A stretch of DNA of 64,000 bases from Theobroma cacao. Taxonomy: Eukaryota > Streptophyta > Magnoliopsida > Malvales > Malvaceae. Made by a program: the position numbers and the translations under genes. Under the pieces are notes generated by a model. It ran no database searches and was not told the origin of the DNA. It worked only from the letters and a program-made list of their open reading frames with translations. Positions 37,020-50,184 of the stretch are shown in pieces. Each line of letters begins with the position of its first letter. The first letter of the stretch is position 1. The stretch covers positions 21,448,297 to 21,512,296 of the forward strand of contig NC_030854.1 in the NCBI RefSeq assembly GCF_000208745.1. Reading direction: 5' to 3'.

Positions 37020-39913
37020 TGTCACGATCCAGAACCTCCCTCAGGCCCATGATAATCGCCGCGACGTCCTGATTGACACTCATTACTCGAAATGCCAATC
37101 AGAACCTTGCAAGGCCTACATATCAGTTTCTTACCTTTTTTGTGAGCAATCGTTTTTAAATATTCCGTTTTAAACAATTACCAGTCATTTTTGGCTCAAG
37201 TAAATCAAAAGATAAAAATATATCATTTTTTATATAAAACAATATTTATAGAAACACGTGTAAGTAAAATAAATTCATACATACAATAATTTACAAAGTT
37301 ATAATGTACAATAATAATTACAATGACAAGTGGCTCCTAAATACACCAAGTATTGGTGATAGTAACCTACTGTCTGTGAGGTAAAGGGGTCAACTGGAAT
37401 CCTTGACAAAATCGGTATCTACAAGCTACCACAGGCCTGAAATATTTTGAAAGAAGGTGGGTGAGATTTTTCAATCCCAATGAGTAAACAAACATTATCA
37501 TAAATATCAAAAGGCGAGTAAAATGGAGGCAAGTTTAAACAACAAATTACAAACCATTTCATAAGGTTTTCAATTTATTTCTTAAACCATAAAATATTTG
37601 TAATTTACCAAAACAATTGTTAAGGCTTCTGACTTTTATTAAAAACAAGGCTCAAGCCAAAAGTAATCCTCGAGGATACCTTGGCCAAGGCATCTAACCG
37701 AGTCCGTCAAGGTTGTTAAGATATTTACATGTGAAACACATTTTTATTTTTAAAACAAGCTGTTCCTTGGCGTTGGCCGAGTTACACATTCACGTGAGGG
37801 TTCGACGTGAAGTGAGTTCTAACACTACCCCAGGAGTTACCCTTCTCGCCTCTACAATTGGAGTAACTATGTAACCGGGTTTACCATGCCCCTCTAATAG
37901 GCAGTCTACGGAAACCCGTCACTGCAGTGACTAACCTACCAATTTTAATAAACTTTTGACAGTATAACGTAACTTTTATTTATTTACCCAGCCTGCATAG
38001 TAAAAACAGCTTATATTTATTCCCAATGCAATTATAAAATATAGCCACATATACTCATATATCATAAGCCATTCATAGTAAAATATATATTTCAAAATAA
38101 TTGACAGCCTCAAATTACTCAATTTCATAATCAACACAATATATTTTTATTTGTCACATTTATTTCTAAAACATCAAAAATCCCGTTTTAATCTCATTTT
38201 TGTTTCATAAAATACATAAAAAGATTTAAAAATAAACTCTAGATAATTTACAATAATAATAGGTTTACTTACCGTTTGTACAAACAAAATGCTTTCTAGG
38301 TGCCCCGATCACTGTTCTTCTGGTAGACTCCTTGCCTTTACCGGAAGGCTCTCCTCCTAAACACATTGCAAAATTTACCCAATTCACCACATTGATGCTA
38401 AATCACTATATAATTGACTTAAATCCTATACTAATGCATGGTATGAAATGCAATAGCCTAAAACGGCTTAAACGCGGTATTAATCTATTTTTGACACTTT
38501 ACCCGTTAAATTACTAACGCGCTCCATTTTAGCTCTAAATTGTCCCATTTTCTCTCCAACATTTCTAACCATTAAATAGCAGCCAATAACCCTATAAAAT
38601 CACCAAAATTAGCTCACTTTCCTCCTTGAAAAAATCAGTCAAAAATGGGACATGTACTCGGTTAATTTTTCACTTTGTTTTTTTATCACATTTAACCATT
38701 TTTCATCATTTTCTCTTCATTTCTCTTAGAATAAAAATCAGTTCATCATCATTGTACATCAATGCATATTCAGCCAAGGGTGGGTATTGTGAAAATTTCA
38801 TGCTTTCTTGTCCAATTTAATTTCTATACACATTTAACTAACTAAAACTATCAATTTAACTAAAAATCAAAACCTAAAAATTCCAAAATCTCTTCCCTAA
38901 AATTTTGGCCAGCCCTTGGTTTCACTTTTTGATCTCTCTCCTCAAGCATGCTTAATGGAAATAAAGGCATAGAAAAGGTAAAAACCAATCTAAAATAAAA
39001 AAATCTTACTGTTAGACCCGTAAACGGTCGAAAAACGCGATTTTCCCTTTGAATTTTCTAGTTTTCCTTTGGTTTTTCTCTTTTCTTCCTTTCCTCTCTA
39101 TTTCCTCTCTTTTTCTCTCCTTATGGCCGGCCAACACTTAATATGGGGTTTAAATGGGCTGACTTTTCATTAAAATAATATTAAATCATTAAAAAGTGCC
39201 ATGTGTCACTTTCCAATTGGCCCGTTTTTAAAATTTCATCCATTTGTTTCCAAATTTTCACCATACACTTGTCCCACATATTCATAGCTTAGATAAAATT
39301 CTCAGAATTCTCCAAAGTCTTTGTGGAGCAATTTTTAAAATTTACACTTTTGCCCTCGTAAAAGTGGAAAATTACATTTTTGCCCCAAAAACTGAAGAAT
39401 TGCCCATAGACATATTTTTCATCCCTTATACTCATACCATTCTCCAATTTGTCAAATTTGATTTAAATTCTCTCAAAATCTCAAATTTTGTCCGTGGGTG
39501 GTAAAATTACGATTTTGCCCCTACACTCCAGAAATCACCAGAATTAAACTTTTTCACTTCATATCATTAAATTATACTCCAAATAGTTAATCTTGGTGAA
39601 AAATTTCACTCCATGATCAAATTATTATCTTAGGTGGCAAAATGACGATTTTGCCCCTAAACATCAAAATTTCTAATTTTTTCCCCAAATGAACCCTCGA
39701 ACTCTGAACAATCATTTTTAGTCATTCTTGGACGGTAAAATATTAAATTTCATCATACGATTCCTATTTGAACTAGTTTGAGGTTAAATCAACTCAAGTG
39801 TACCGTTAGGTACAATACCGGGTTTCGTCTATTCTTAAGAACTTTCTTAGCGTAATAACACGCTACTCAGTGCATTTATGTCATGACATGTATTTATAGG
39901 GTCGAGTTTTACA
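37020..39913 (-). repeat. 5' LTR of element B (right on plus strand)
   Basis: Runs from TGTCACGATCCAGAACC to GGGTCGAGTTTTACA, collinear with 29012-31906. It carries the GTACCGTTAGGTACAAT block at about 39800. Confidence 0.93.
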
Positions 39914-40761
39914 GGTTCCCTCTTGAAAACTTGAATTTCAGCCATGGAGAATGAAAAAGAATGGATGGGAAAGGTAGATCACGAGCTAAAATTAAAAAAT
40001 CTTACATTTACTTGCTTGATTCCATGAAATCCAACAATTTCTCTTGAATTTTTCCTTCCTAGGGTTTGTTCTTCTCTTTTTCTCTTTGTTCCCTTGCTTG
40101 GCCGGCCATAAGAGTGTGTATGTGAGGGTTTTAAGTGAGTTTATATAGGCAATTAAAATAATATTAAAGCTTGACACTTGTTACCTTTTAATTGGTCCAT
40201 GTTTAAAAACTTAACAATTAAGTATTTCATTCCCACCACATATAATCTCTCACTTAAGCAAAATAATGGGTGAAATTCATGGGTTTGACAAGTGTCATGG
40301 TGGTGTAAAATTCCAAAATTTTCAATTTCGTCCTCATGGACACTTAAAATGATCGTTTTACCCCTATGTTCGAAAAAATATCAAAATTGAAATTTTTTAC
40401 TTCTCAAATTCAAATAATGCTCTAATTAATCAAATTTAGTTAAAATATCATCTAGCATTCCAATTTTGTCCTTGGGTGGCAAAATGACCATTTTGCACCT
40501 ATGTTATGAAAATTCCTAATTTGACTTCAAATTAATCCTTGAATTCTGAATCATCATATTAAGGCATTCTAAGATTCAATAACTCTTAAATACATCGTAA
40601 AATCTTTATTTGGCCTAGTTCGAGGCTTTAATCAACTTAATTGTAGCACTAGGTACAATATCGACTTTTAACGATTTTTCGATACATTCACTTATGCAAA
40701 CATTCTATCAAGCACATGAATGACATGACAAGTATATAATGGAGTAGGGCTTGCCATTATT

Positions 40762-42026
40762 TTTCTCATTGTTTTTTACTTGTAGAGCAATGGATCGGTT
40801 TATGATGTGTTATGCTTTATTTGAAGAAAGATCATATTGATGCAAGATCATTATGCTTGTCACAAAATTTGAGTAAATGCATAATTAGAATTGATGTTTT
40901 TGACAAGGTAAAGTAAAGATAAAATAAGTGTTGAAACTAGAAAATGACATTGCTTATTTTTCTAAAAGAAATGATTTGTTCCAATTGGAAAATGTAAAGA
41001 TTTATTAGTATTAGTTTAAGATCCAATGGCATCACTGGTTTTCAAGGAAATTGATTGTGACAGAGATTATCACTAAACAAATGACCAATATCATGATTAT
41101 GATATCGTTGCAACAACATCATTGGTGTTGGCATTTTTGATTTGGTGTTCAAGATACTTGTGACTCAATCAATTATTTAGTAATGTTAAATTTTCAAAAT
41201 GTAAAAGCTCCAAATAGTTACCTTTGCTCAGGATCTCCTTCTTGTAAAGATCTAAATTTTTTTGTACTTGATATTTCTTTCAATTAATATATTCATTGAT
41301 GATTAAGCAAAAAAAGAGTTATAGGTTTTACTTCTTTTTTTGTTTCTCTTTTTATGCTTGCAAAAATTGGTCAGCCAAAGGATTCAAGGGCTGCATTCAA
41401 ATAAAATTTCTTTATTTTCTATGTTAAAATGGGTTTTCTTTGCTTATTTTTTTTTTCAATTATTTTTGTTCTTATTGTTCATGCTTTTTTATTGATTGTC
41501 TTATATGTTTTTCATATTTAATGTCTACTCTGTCTGCAAAAGGTTATTATGCTTTTGAATATTGTTATACTTATTTTGTACATTAAAATTGGATTTTTTT
41601 ATTTTTTATTTTTGTTGTATTTTCCCATTTTCTCTCTTTTGATTGTTCATGTGTTTTTATTCATTGTGCCTTTTTGATTCAAACAAAAGGATTCAAGATA
41701 CTACATTTATATCGATTTTCTTTATTTTCTACATTACAATGCATTTCATTTATTTTTAATGTTTGTTGTATATTTTTCATATTTTATGTTTTGATTGTTC
41801 ATTTGTTTTCATCGATTGTGCTTTCTATTTTTTCACGCTTAATGTTTGCTCTATTTTTGAAACATTATTATGCTTATCATTATGCAATTCAATATTATTA
41901 TACTTATTTTGTATGTTAAAATGGATTTTTTTATTTTTTTATTTGAAGTATTTTTGTACATTTTCTCTATTCTTATTGTTCATGAGTTTGAATTGATTGT
42001 GCATTATATGTATTTCATGCTTATTG
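40762..42026 (+). other. H3 Helitron sequence between LTRs A2 and C
   Basis: AT-rich host sequence of H3. It contains diverged copies of the TTATATGTNTTTCATGCTTA module (near 41500, 41815 and 41995) and of the 30-base module (near 41360). No coding region recognised. Confidence 0.5.
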
Positions 42027-45000
42027 TGTAACGACCCCTCCCCGGTCGCTACTGGCATCCGAGACTTTCGAAAGATCTCGTCAAGTCCCGAACAAGCCTT
42101 AATGAATATTCTCAATAACTCACTATACACGACCATCAATTCATGTTACTGCTTAATCATATACATTCCCATATCATGACTTGAAAACATAACCATAATG
42201 AAAACAATGCAATTTTTCTTCTTTTTTTTAATCATGTAGTCGTGAACATGTATATACAATAGAGTCTAACTTTTTCAATTTCTCATTTATACCAAAAACC
42301 AATATCCATTACACCTTAAATAGTATGGTGTTACAACACGACCTCTGACAGCGGAGTGACTCGGTATAATATGTTACAAGATGCCTTTACCTATCCACGA
42401 TGGACCATACAAGCTGATGATTACACACTTGATTGATCCTTATCTGCAAAAGGGGAAAAAGAGGGGTGTGAGTCTCACAGACTCAGTGATCATCGGCTCC
42501 GTGAGTAGGGCGTAGATGGGAAACAAGTAAATAACAGATCAGGTGAATATAAAAATGCAAGATTACAAAAACAATTTATTTCAAACTAGAGTTTGTGGCT
42601 TATGTGAAAAATCGAGGATTTCTTACGCCTTGTAAACACTTCAATTGGTAAATCAACCAAGGTAGATAAAATTTTTTGCTACAAAACAGATCAATAACCT
42701 TATTCAAGTCAATCATTTGAAATATTGAATTAAAATAATTTTACATAAAGAAAATTTCACCATCAAGATCAATTGACATTTTACTCAAATCAAATCAATA
42801 TATTCGGCAAGCTCCCATGAAATCAAATGTTAATCAAACTCATACGTAAATCACAAATCACCTCGCACTCGAGGAGTTAAAATTCATTTCACCGTAAAAA
42901 TAAGGTGAGCTGCAGAAAAACCGTTAAATTTCGTTTTCACCATGCAAAGAAATATAAGTTTGAAAACCCAGAGATGCCACTCTCGAGTAGGGAATGAAAA
43001 TAAGCTCGTGGTCTCGCTACCATGTAGTAACATCTGGGAGCATCGCTTCCACCGGATTCCCATGTGCCATGGCAGTCTCATGATGTTGGTCGACATTAGA
43101 GAATCAAGCGGTCGTAACCGCGTAATCATCTGGTGGCCTAGCCACGCATACATATATCACAGGTCATGGCCCCAACCATGCTTAACCGCCCGTCAGTGGC
43201 CCAATGGTTTTCTAGCTAGAGCTCGCTCGTGCACGAGGGTCATACTTAATCGATGTGACATCCGACTTACTCTCGACGCCCTCTGTTTGTAAAACTATTT
43301 TTGAAATCGTTTTATGTCCTTAAGAGCTCGTCTCAAAATTATTTCCAAAGCATTCAACACAAGGTATAATAAAATCTATCATTTTCTCAAATATATTTAT
43401 GCATGGATTTCAAAATAATAATTTGCATGGTGAATAAGCAATATAACTGTGAATGCACACTGCACAAATATAAGGTAAAATTTTTGATGTAAAACAGTGT
43501 AAAGGGCTTGTTTCCCGATTTTCAAAACACTTTACATATAGTTTATACATATATATATTCGAGACAATTTCTAAACATAATTTGCAGCCACAATTTTCTA
43601 AGATTGTTACTAGCACATGCTATTCACAATTTTCACGTTTAAAATAACTCACACGTATAGGTATATATTTACGAAAATTTTAAAATTGGCACCCTCTACT
43701 CATATCACAATAGCGTGATATTACATTTCTATTTCTACTTGCCGATCGCTCGTCATTTCCTCTGGCTTGCCACCACGGCACTATCTCACTTTTTTGTATT
43801 TCTTAGCAACCATCCAAATTTAATACCTTTAGTGCATCATTTCCACTCCTCTTTTTCATTCAATCATGAATTCACATTCAATTAGCTTATATCTCGACAC
43901 ATTTTTACCAAAGGTACTTATATTCTTTGCATTGCGTAATTCCATTAATTATAAATACCGACAACTTATTTACGACTCTAGGACACATTTTAACCTTTTC
44001 AATGACATTTATCATATTCAACCGTCATTTCCACACCAATAACCTAGCATATGGTAACAACTATAGTTTACTTCCATCAAGCACTTTCTAAGTCCACATG
44101 CACCACAATTTACATTTACATGCTATCACCAATCATAACATCAATATTCATACACAACCATTTAACATGCCATCCACATAATATCTCCCAACCAATTCTT
44201 GCACAATAGTCACTATATATCTCATTTTTCCTTTCTACTTGTAAATGTAGAAATTAAAACACTTACCCATCTCTTAATCTAGCTCAAAATCACCATGCAC
44301 TTCAAGATCCTTCACATGCATGCCTTGGGTTCCCTGGATCTTTGTTGGTCCTTATTACCATCAACAAAACCTCACATTATAACCAATTCAAAATATATGC
44401 ATTCAAGCAAACAACAATATCTACTTTCCTTACCTTAAAATCTTCAAGACAAACCACCAAAATCCTTCCAAGCTTTTCTCTCCTTCCTTCCTTCTCCTTT
44501 CTCGTCTATTTCTTTCCTTTCTCTTTCTCTTTTTTTTTCTTCTTCCTTTCGGTTGGATTGTTCTAAAGCCTTCTTCTTTTTTTTTTCCAAGCCGTTCATC
44601 CTCCTTCCTTTTATTTCTCAAAGTGCCGTTTCATTACCAAGAGAAAAAAAATCATTTAATATGTCTTGGCTTGGATAAATATCACCAAATGTACTTGATT
44701 GTCTTGTCAATTTCCTTTTGGTTTTTTTTTCTCTCAATGGTCGAACTTCACAAATGCCTAGCTTAAAAAAATTGACTTCCTTTATTGTATTTCTTGCCAC
44801 CATGGGCGGATTCCCACATGTCACCTTTTTCCATCATTTTTCTTTCTTCACTTTCATTTCTTTTATTATTTTGTCTTATCATTTATCTCCATTTGGTCAC
44901 ATGGGCGGCTAGCCCAAGAACACATGCTTTCTTTGACCTTTCTTCAACTATTTCATGCTTTAAAGCTCATGACAAGTTCTTGGAAATATCTTTCCCATGC

Positions 45001-45750
45001 CGCCACCTCCATTCCTTTATCTTTTTATTATGTATTTTTTCCTCATCTTTATCTCATTTTACCTCCATTTTGACTTTTCTTCATTCCCATCCACCACCTC
45101 CCAATTCTTCCTTTTTCCTTATAATTTTATTATTTATTTTATTTCCTCCAAATATTAAAATTTCATGTATAAATCCTTCAACTTTTCTCTCTTACAATTT
45201 GACCCTTCCAACACGATTTAAATTCTAATTTCTATCTGTCTTTCTTCTTTTACATGTGTACAACCAAAATATCGAAGTTATACTCCAACGCGGTATCACC
45301 ATAATATTTAAAATATTTATTTACCCGCGCTATCTTTATTTAATAAAGACACACGGGCCCCACTAACGTAATTTTTCTCCAAAATTTCTCTCATTCTTCT
45401 TCTCCCCCACTTGGATTGACCATATACTCCTTCTTCATGAAAAATTTTGACATTGAATAAAATATTAATATTTTAATATTATTTTATTTCAAAAATTTTC
45501 TCTTATCTCTTCTTGTCCCCTTGGTACTCAAAATACCTTATTATGCTTCAATTGACTTCTGAATCACTTTTTATCTCGTAAATTCTTCTCCGATAAAAAT
45601 ATCATTATTTTTATTATTATTTGCTCGTGTGCGAAATGTTTTATCCCAAACTATTCCTTTCATATTTCATCATTTCTAAACATTATAATTACCCTCAATT
45701 GGTATCCAATAAGATTTATTAGTCACCATATCAAAGTACGGGGTATTATA
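42027..45750 (-). mobile_element. Solo LTR C, 3,724 bp
   Basis: On the plus strand it begins TGTAACGACCCC and ends CGGGGTATTATA; in element orientation TATAATACCCCG (probably from TGTAATACC) to GGTCGTTACA. Perfect 5-bp duplications TATTG flank it (42022-42026 and 45751-45755). A second copy in the opposite orientation starts at 60125 and is collinear for about 1.37 kb. No coding region; the Cys-, Phe- or Ser-rich open frames inside are low-complexity chance frames. Long LTRs of this type occur in Ty3/gypsy elements; the clade is not determined. Confidence 0.8.
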
Positions 45751-46025
45751 TATTGTTTATTGTGCCCATAGAACATTATTATGCTTATCACAATAAAATT
45801 AAGTTTAGCATCAACTTATATTTAGGCTTGCTGAAAGAGCTTATTATGTGTTTTATGTTTTGCCTTATAGTTGAAAAATATTTGATCAGTTTGTATGCTT
45901 TCTTTATTTTCTAAATTCAAATGGGTTTGGTTTATTTTTTTATTTGTTGTATTTTTTTCATTTTCTTTGATCTGATTGTTCATGCATTTTTGTAATTGAT
46001 TTTGTTGTCATTTTTTGTTTTGCAG

Positions 46026-46055
46026 GAAGCTTAGATAAAGTGATTGATTGTTTTG
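46026..46055 (+). repeat. 30-base AG/GT-flanked module, copy 3
   Basis: Preceded by GTTTTGCAG and followed by GTGAGG. It starts GAAGCTTAGA and ends TTGTTTTG. Lies in H3 between LTR C and LTR E. Confidence 0.5.
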
Positions 46056-46550
46056 GTGAGGTTATGCTTACCATTAGATCTTGTTTAGGGTTATTAATTG
46101 TGTCTTATATGTATTTCATGTTTAGTGTTGGCTATCTTTATAAAATATGATTATGTTTATGTGAGACCTTGACCTTTATAGACTCGTAAAGGGAAATATA
46201 CGCGATATCCTTGATCAGGGGTAATTTCGTCATTTCCTTAGTAAACCCATAAAAGTAAGGTTTTTAAACAATATTATGGTCTAAGTAGGTCTAAGGCATA
46301 AATGGATGGTGAAATTAGGGGTAAAATGGAAAGGAAACCAAAATTTTGACGATTTTCACGGTAGGGGCAAAATGGTCATTTTTCATCTCGGATTAAAATT
46401 TTATGTTTTTATGAACCCGAGTATGTTTAGACCATTATGGACCTTGTCCCAGTGTCAAAAGAACAAAAAGATTGCATAAAAGATTAGAGGAGAGTAAGTT
46501 AATTGGTGAAAGGGCATTTTCGTAATTTTATGAGAATGGATAAGTTGGCC

Positions 46551-46558
46551 TATAAATA
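46551..46558 (+). promoter_or_regulatory. TATA box of LTR E
   Basis: TATAAATA followed by a CA/CCAGCACC region about 20-30 bp downstream, a plausible transcription start. Inferred from sequence only. Confidence 0.4.
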
Positions 46559-47394
46559 TCTTGAAATTTCCAGCACCTTATTGAATTTCCAGCAGCTGGT
46601 CTTCTTTTTCCCTTCTTCCCTCTCACGTTTCTTCAATTCCTCCATGTGAGTTTTCTTCAAGCTTCCATAACTTTCTCTCTTTAGCTTCAATTTTCATGCT
46701 TTTGGTGCACCCTTCCATAAACCCTTGTGCTATTTCATCCTCTCACTTTAAAAACCTTGATAAATCTCAATTCTGCACTTTCTCTCACTAGTTGGACGTT
46801 TTATAGAGAGAAAGAGAGAATTAACCCATTGATTTGGAAGCAATTAGAAGAGAATTTAACTACAAAGGAGCCCTAGGGTAAGTGATGAATTAAGCTTGGT
46901 TTTTAGCTACAGAAAATGGCTAGTAATTGGGATTTTTGAGCTGTTTATTGTTGAGTATGTTCATTACTTTTAGTGATTAAGATAGTGAACATAGATGGCC
47001 ATTTAATATGGCAATTGAAAGCTAGTTTAGAGATAGCTTTTAGGGTTCATAGTGTGTAAATTGACCTATTGCTTATGCTAATGTGATCCTAGGTTCTAAG
47101 GAAGCCCCATCATCTCATTTGGACAATTAGGGGAATCGGAGTCATCTAAAGGCTCTACAATCAATTGGTGAGTGGATTGCCTTTAAAACTTGTTTTGGGA
47201 AATATAATGTATTTGCCACCCATTTGAATGAATTATCAAGTTTTTCATAAAGACAAGTGCTTAGGGAACAAGCTTTTGCAAAATGGTTTTATGTTGTGAT
47301 ATGTAATTGCTATGGATTCATGCACTATTGTAGTATGATGATATATAAATGTGTGTGTTGTGCATGATGAATGATATTGTGTATAATGACTGTA

Positions 47395-47580
47395 ACCGTG
47401 TGTGTGCACGATGTGGGGGGATGCACATGCCGGTGATGATGGTGGCGTGAGAGATGGATGATGATAGTGCCCATGTGCACGATGTGGAGGGATGTACACA
47501 ATGGCACTGATTGTGCAAGATGTGGGGGGATGCACACGAAGGTGCCGGCTATGTGCACGATGTGGGGGGATGTACATGAG
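47395..47580 (+). repeat. Tandem array in LTR E, hairpin-forming 40-bp units
   Basis: Four copies of a TGTGCACGATGTGGGGGGAT block that continues GCACATG, the last three spaced about 40 bp. Each unit has inverted TGTGC/GCACA ends. The equivalent array in LTR F has a different 43-bp unit. Confidence 0.8.
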
Positions 47581-47794
47581 CTGGGTGTATTATGATGATG
47601 TTGATGTTTATCTATGTAATTATGCACATTTAGACTTATAAAATGAAAACTTATGAATGTGATATATGATTGACATATATGAGAAATTTGATATATTGCA
47701 CTTTGAGAATTTTCATGTGCAGTATGTTTATTTTGTTGGTTTAGCAGGATGGTCTTTTTGTTGAGTGAGGGGAAACTTTTCTCTTGTTGCTCTG

Positions 47795-48235
47795 TTTTCA
47801 CTGCAGCGAAATTCATTCTCGCTGCAGTGAGAAAATTTTGGGTTTGAGAACCTTCACCAGAACTGGTTCTCGCTGCAGCAAGAATGTATTTCGTTGCAGC
47901 GAGATAGTCACTGTAGCTTCTCGCTACAGCAAAAATCTCTCTGTTTCATCAGCTGAATTTCGCTGCAGCGAGAAACTTTCTGTTTTTGGGTTACAATTTC
48001 GCTGCAGCGAAAAACCTTCTGTTTTGATCTCCTATCTTGTCTAATTGCTGCCCTATCTTTCACTTCTTTACTACCATATCAGAGCATGGACTTCCTACAT
48101 TAAGGATTAAATGAGTTAAGTTTAAAATGAGGAAGTTTAGTGAAAAACCCTCGGCCAGTTGAGAAACCCTCGGTTGGCTAATAACCAAATCGTAACGTCA
48201 CTGCAACGAAAATTCATTCTCGCTGCAGCAGATTC
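47795..48235 (+). repeat. CGCTGCAGCG palindrome array in LTR E
   Basis: About nine diverged copies of TTCGCTGCAGCGAR, a near-perfect palindrome around the PstI site, at irregular 20-60-bp spacing. LTR F keeps only one pair (about 52450-52490). Confidence 0.8.
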
Positions 48236-48928
48236 GTTGTCATATTTGACTTGCTTACGTATCATTAAAGCTTTCATTCTTCAAATGGTTCGTTGTGTAT
48301 GGATTCATGATTTTCAAATGATCAATCAATTAAGGGCTTGATGAGGGGTTTTTGGTAACAATAGAAACAAATTGCATTGTTTTGAAAGAGAATGCATCAT
48401 GATTTCATTAAAGATTCCTTATGGTATGCTTGTTCCCTTTCTTGTTAACTCACTAGGTTTATACTCACAGTTTTCAACTTCATGTTTTCAGATCACGAGG
48501 CAGCAGGTAATTAGGACGAGGTGTCCTTGTAGACTTATATCTATCTTTTGGTAGGTGTCTCGGCATTCAGTAGCTGTACATTGATCCGAGTCCCTCCGTT
48601 GGAAATCGAGTCTTTTTTTTGAGATGTATAGACAAACTTGATGTAAATTATTAAGACATGCTGTAGACGATGTATGTATATTTTAAATGAGTAATGCCAA
48701 TACGAGTTGAAAATGTCTATTACTATTTTGATTTAAAGTTATAATTCGTGACTTAGCAATATTTGATGGAATGAGGAGTAGGATAAATCGATAGGCTTGC
48801 TTGGGCTTAATGGACTATATCCATTGGGCCCATGCACCGGTCATGGCCCGAAATTTGGGTCGTGACAGTTTACTGGAATAAGGTTAAGTTTAGCATTACA
48901 TTCTGTTAGTGGTTTGTGATTTTGCCTT

Positions 48929-49606
48929 TTAATTTTTTTTTTGAAAGTCAAAGTAATTTCATTAAAAGAGAGGGGAATTACCCCTTGTTCAAAACATGCC
49001 AAGGAAATAGAATATTGGGAGAAAATGACCTAGCTCAATATCCCTTAGAATCGAGAAACTCACAACTTCCATCATCCCAACATCGAAAGAAAAGAAAGAA
49101 CAACAAAATCCCAAAACAAGGACATAATCCTCCCAAGAGACCTCAAACCTTCGAACAAGCAAAAAAACATACAAGAAAAAAACCCAAAATTCACAACATG
49201 TACATAAGTCTCCCAACAACCAAGCAAAAAGCACCTGAAAGCAATCTAGGATTCAAACGAAAAGAAACGAGACCTACAAAAACCAGTCATCCTACACAAT
49301 AGAGGATGCCCCAAAGGAACTCTATATTCCCTTTGAGCATAATTATCTTATTCACAAAATAACTTCACCCTACTTTAACCATTCACCCAAGTTGATTTCT
49401 ACCACTTTATCTTTCATCCATTCTTCATTCAATCAAGCTAACTCCAACATAACACAAATCACCTTTGACAAGAAAAGAAAAAAGGAAAGCTTACATGAAA
49501 GTTCTCAAAATCTCGGACTGGAGTTGCACACCTTCTTTTGCTAAGGTGTCAGCTCTCTGGTTTGCCTCTTCTCTAACATGTCTAATCTCCTAATCTTTCA
49601 TGTTAA
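48929..49606 (-). mobile_element. 5'-truncated LINE fragment
   Basis: On the minus strand the right part encodes the end of a plant LINE RNase H domain (RHVREEANQRADTLAKEGVQ, then a stop at about 49495), followed by a roughly 550-bp 3' UTR and a poly-A tail (poly-T on plus at 48932-48942). A 14-bp target duplication with one mismatch flanks it: TGTGATTTTGCCTT (48915-48928) and TGTGATTTTACCTT (49607-49620). The 5'-truncated copy and long duplication are typical of LINE insertion. The open plus-strand frame inside is not a gene. Confidence 0.85.
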
Positions 49607-49839
49607 TGTGATTTTACCTTATATGTGTTTCATGCTAATTGTTTGCTATGTCTGTAAAACATTATTATACTTTTATGTTTTTGCAGCCTATTTTCCCTTC
49701 TCAATGACAGAACCAAAATATCTTTATATCAATTTTATCAAGCACCCATCGTTAATTATGGGAAGGCAAAAAAATACCAATTGACCAAATAAGAAAATAG
49801 AAAGAAAAAAGAAATTCTAATAGAAAGAAATGAAGTTAC

Positions 49840-50184
49840 ATAAGAGATTCTAGATGGTTCAACCATATATAATTGCGGTCAATCTTTGTCAAAACCTTTA
49901 AGTATAACCTCACACCCAAAGGGCTTGAGCCTCCAATACAGCATGCATAAATGCATATAACTTGCGACGCATTCAGTGAGTTCTTTGGCAGGAATGGGTT
50001 CACCATAAGCACTACACACACAAAAAAGCCATGAAATTTATAATTAGATGAACGTATAACAAAATATATTTTTTAAAAGTTGAATTTTTGAGATTGGAAG
50101 TAAATAAAATAATAAAAACCTTTCATAATTAGTAGTTTCAAATTTAGCACATGCCACAATTTGTCTACCATCTGCTGCTAATAT
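49840..50184 (-). pseudogene. PAG1: Captured fragment of 20S proteasome alpha-type-3 subunit gene
   Basis: Two exon pieces on the minus strand. The first (50184-50120) reads LAADGRQIVACAKFETTNYE and ends at a GT donor (50119). The second (50011-49840) follows a TGTGTGTAG acceptor and reads SAYGEPIPAKELTECVASYM, then HLCMLYWRLKPFGCEVILKG, then FDKD, a TGA stop, and PQLYMVEPSRISY before a GT. This matches the middle of the plant proteasome alpha subunit G (alpha-type-3). The split Ser codon and 106-bp intron show that it came from genomic DNA, not from mRNA. A few bases continue beyond LTR F (52985 to about 53000). Inside a Helitron and antisense to it, it fits Helitron gene capture. The stop and missing ends make it non-functional. 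Confidence 0.9.

Larger units (their letters stand above)
29012..39913 (-). mobile_element. Full-length Tekay/Del-type Ty3/gypsy element B, 10.9 kb
   Basis: Two LTRs of 2,895 and 2,894 bp flank a 5.1-kb interior coding gag and pol on the minus strand, with a primer-binding site matching initiator Met tRNA and a purine tract at the proper ends. The target duplication is AGTTC (29007-29011) and GGTTC (39914-39918), one mismatch, and A1 has GGTTC at this place. Domain order protease, reverse transcriptase, RNase H, integrase, then a C-terminal chromodomain-like end is that of chromoviruses. Gag-pol stays in one frame for most of its length but has about a dozen stops and one frameshift, so the copy is dead. 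The first 170 bases of the LTRs differ at about 13 positions by eye, so the insertion is not recent. Confidence 0.93.
26903..40756 (-). mobile_element. Solo LTR A2 (Tekay-type), split by element B
   Basis: Parts 26903-29011 and 39919-40756 together (about 2,947 bp) match A1 (2,955 bp) along the whole length. The outer ends are TGTCACGACCCGG and GGGCTTGCCA (A1 ends TTGACA). Perfect 5-bp target duplications TTATT flank it (26898-26902 and 40757-40761). The interruption falls in the GGCCARCAA block that is continuous in A1 at about 10750-10770. Confidence 0.9.
46160..48867 (+). mobile_element. Solo LTR E (Tekay-type), 2,708 bp
   Basis: Begins TGTGAGACCTTGACC, ends GGGTCGTGACA, and is flanked by perfect 5-bp duplications GTTTA (46155-46159 and 48868-48872). 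It contains a TATA box (46551-46558) and two internal arrays. It is related to LTR F by shared blocks near the right end (TTTGTTGAGTGAGG, ATCACGAG, GTGTCTCGGCATTCAGTAGC). No coding function. Confidence 0.88.

Noticed and set aside
42884..43292. Overlapping frames of 89 and 116 codons with a mixed composition
   Set aside because: Inside solo LTR C with TATTG duplications; no similarity to a known protein recognised and both strands are open by chance in a GC-richer patch.
44342..45228. Open frames rich in Phe, Ser and Leu, up to 147 codons
   Set aside because: They lie in pyrimidine-rich sequence of solo LTR C, with no domain and low complexity.
47245..47816. Minus-strand frames with repeated His/Pro/Ser blocks, up to 163 codons
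   Set aside because: They are translations of the tandem array in LTR E; the repetition comes from DNA units, not from a protein family.
48916..49302. Plus-strand frame of 128 codons rich in Lys
   Set aside because: Antisense to the 3' UTR of the LINE fragment, whose RNase H end and poly-A tail run on the minus strand.
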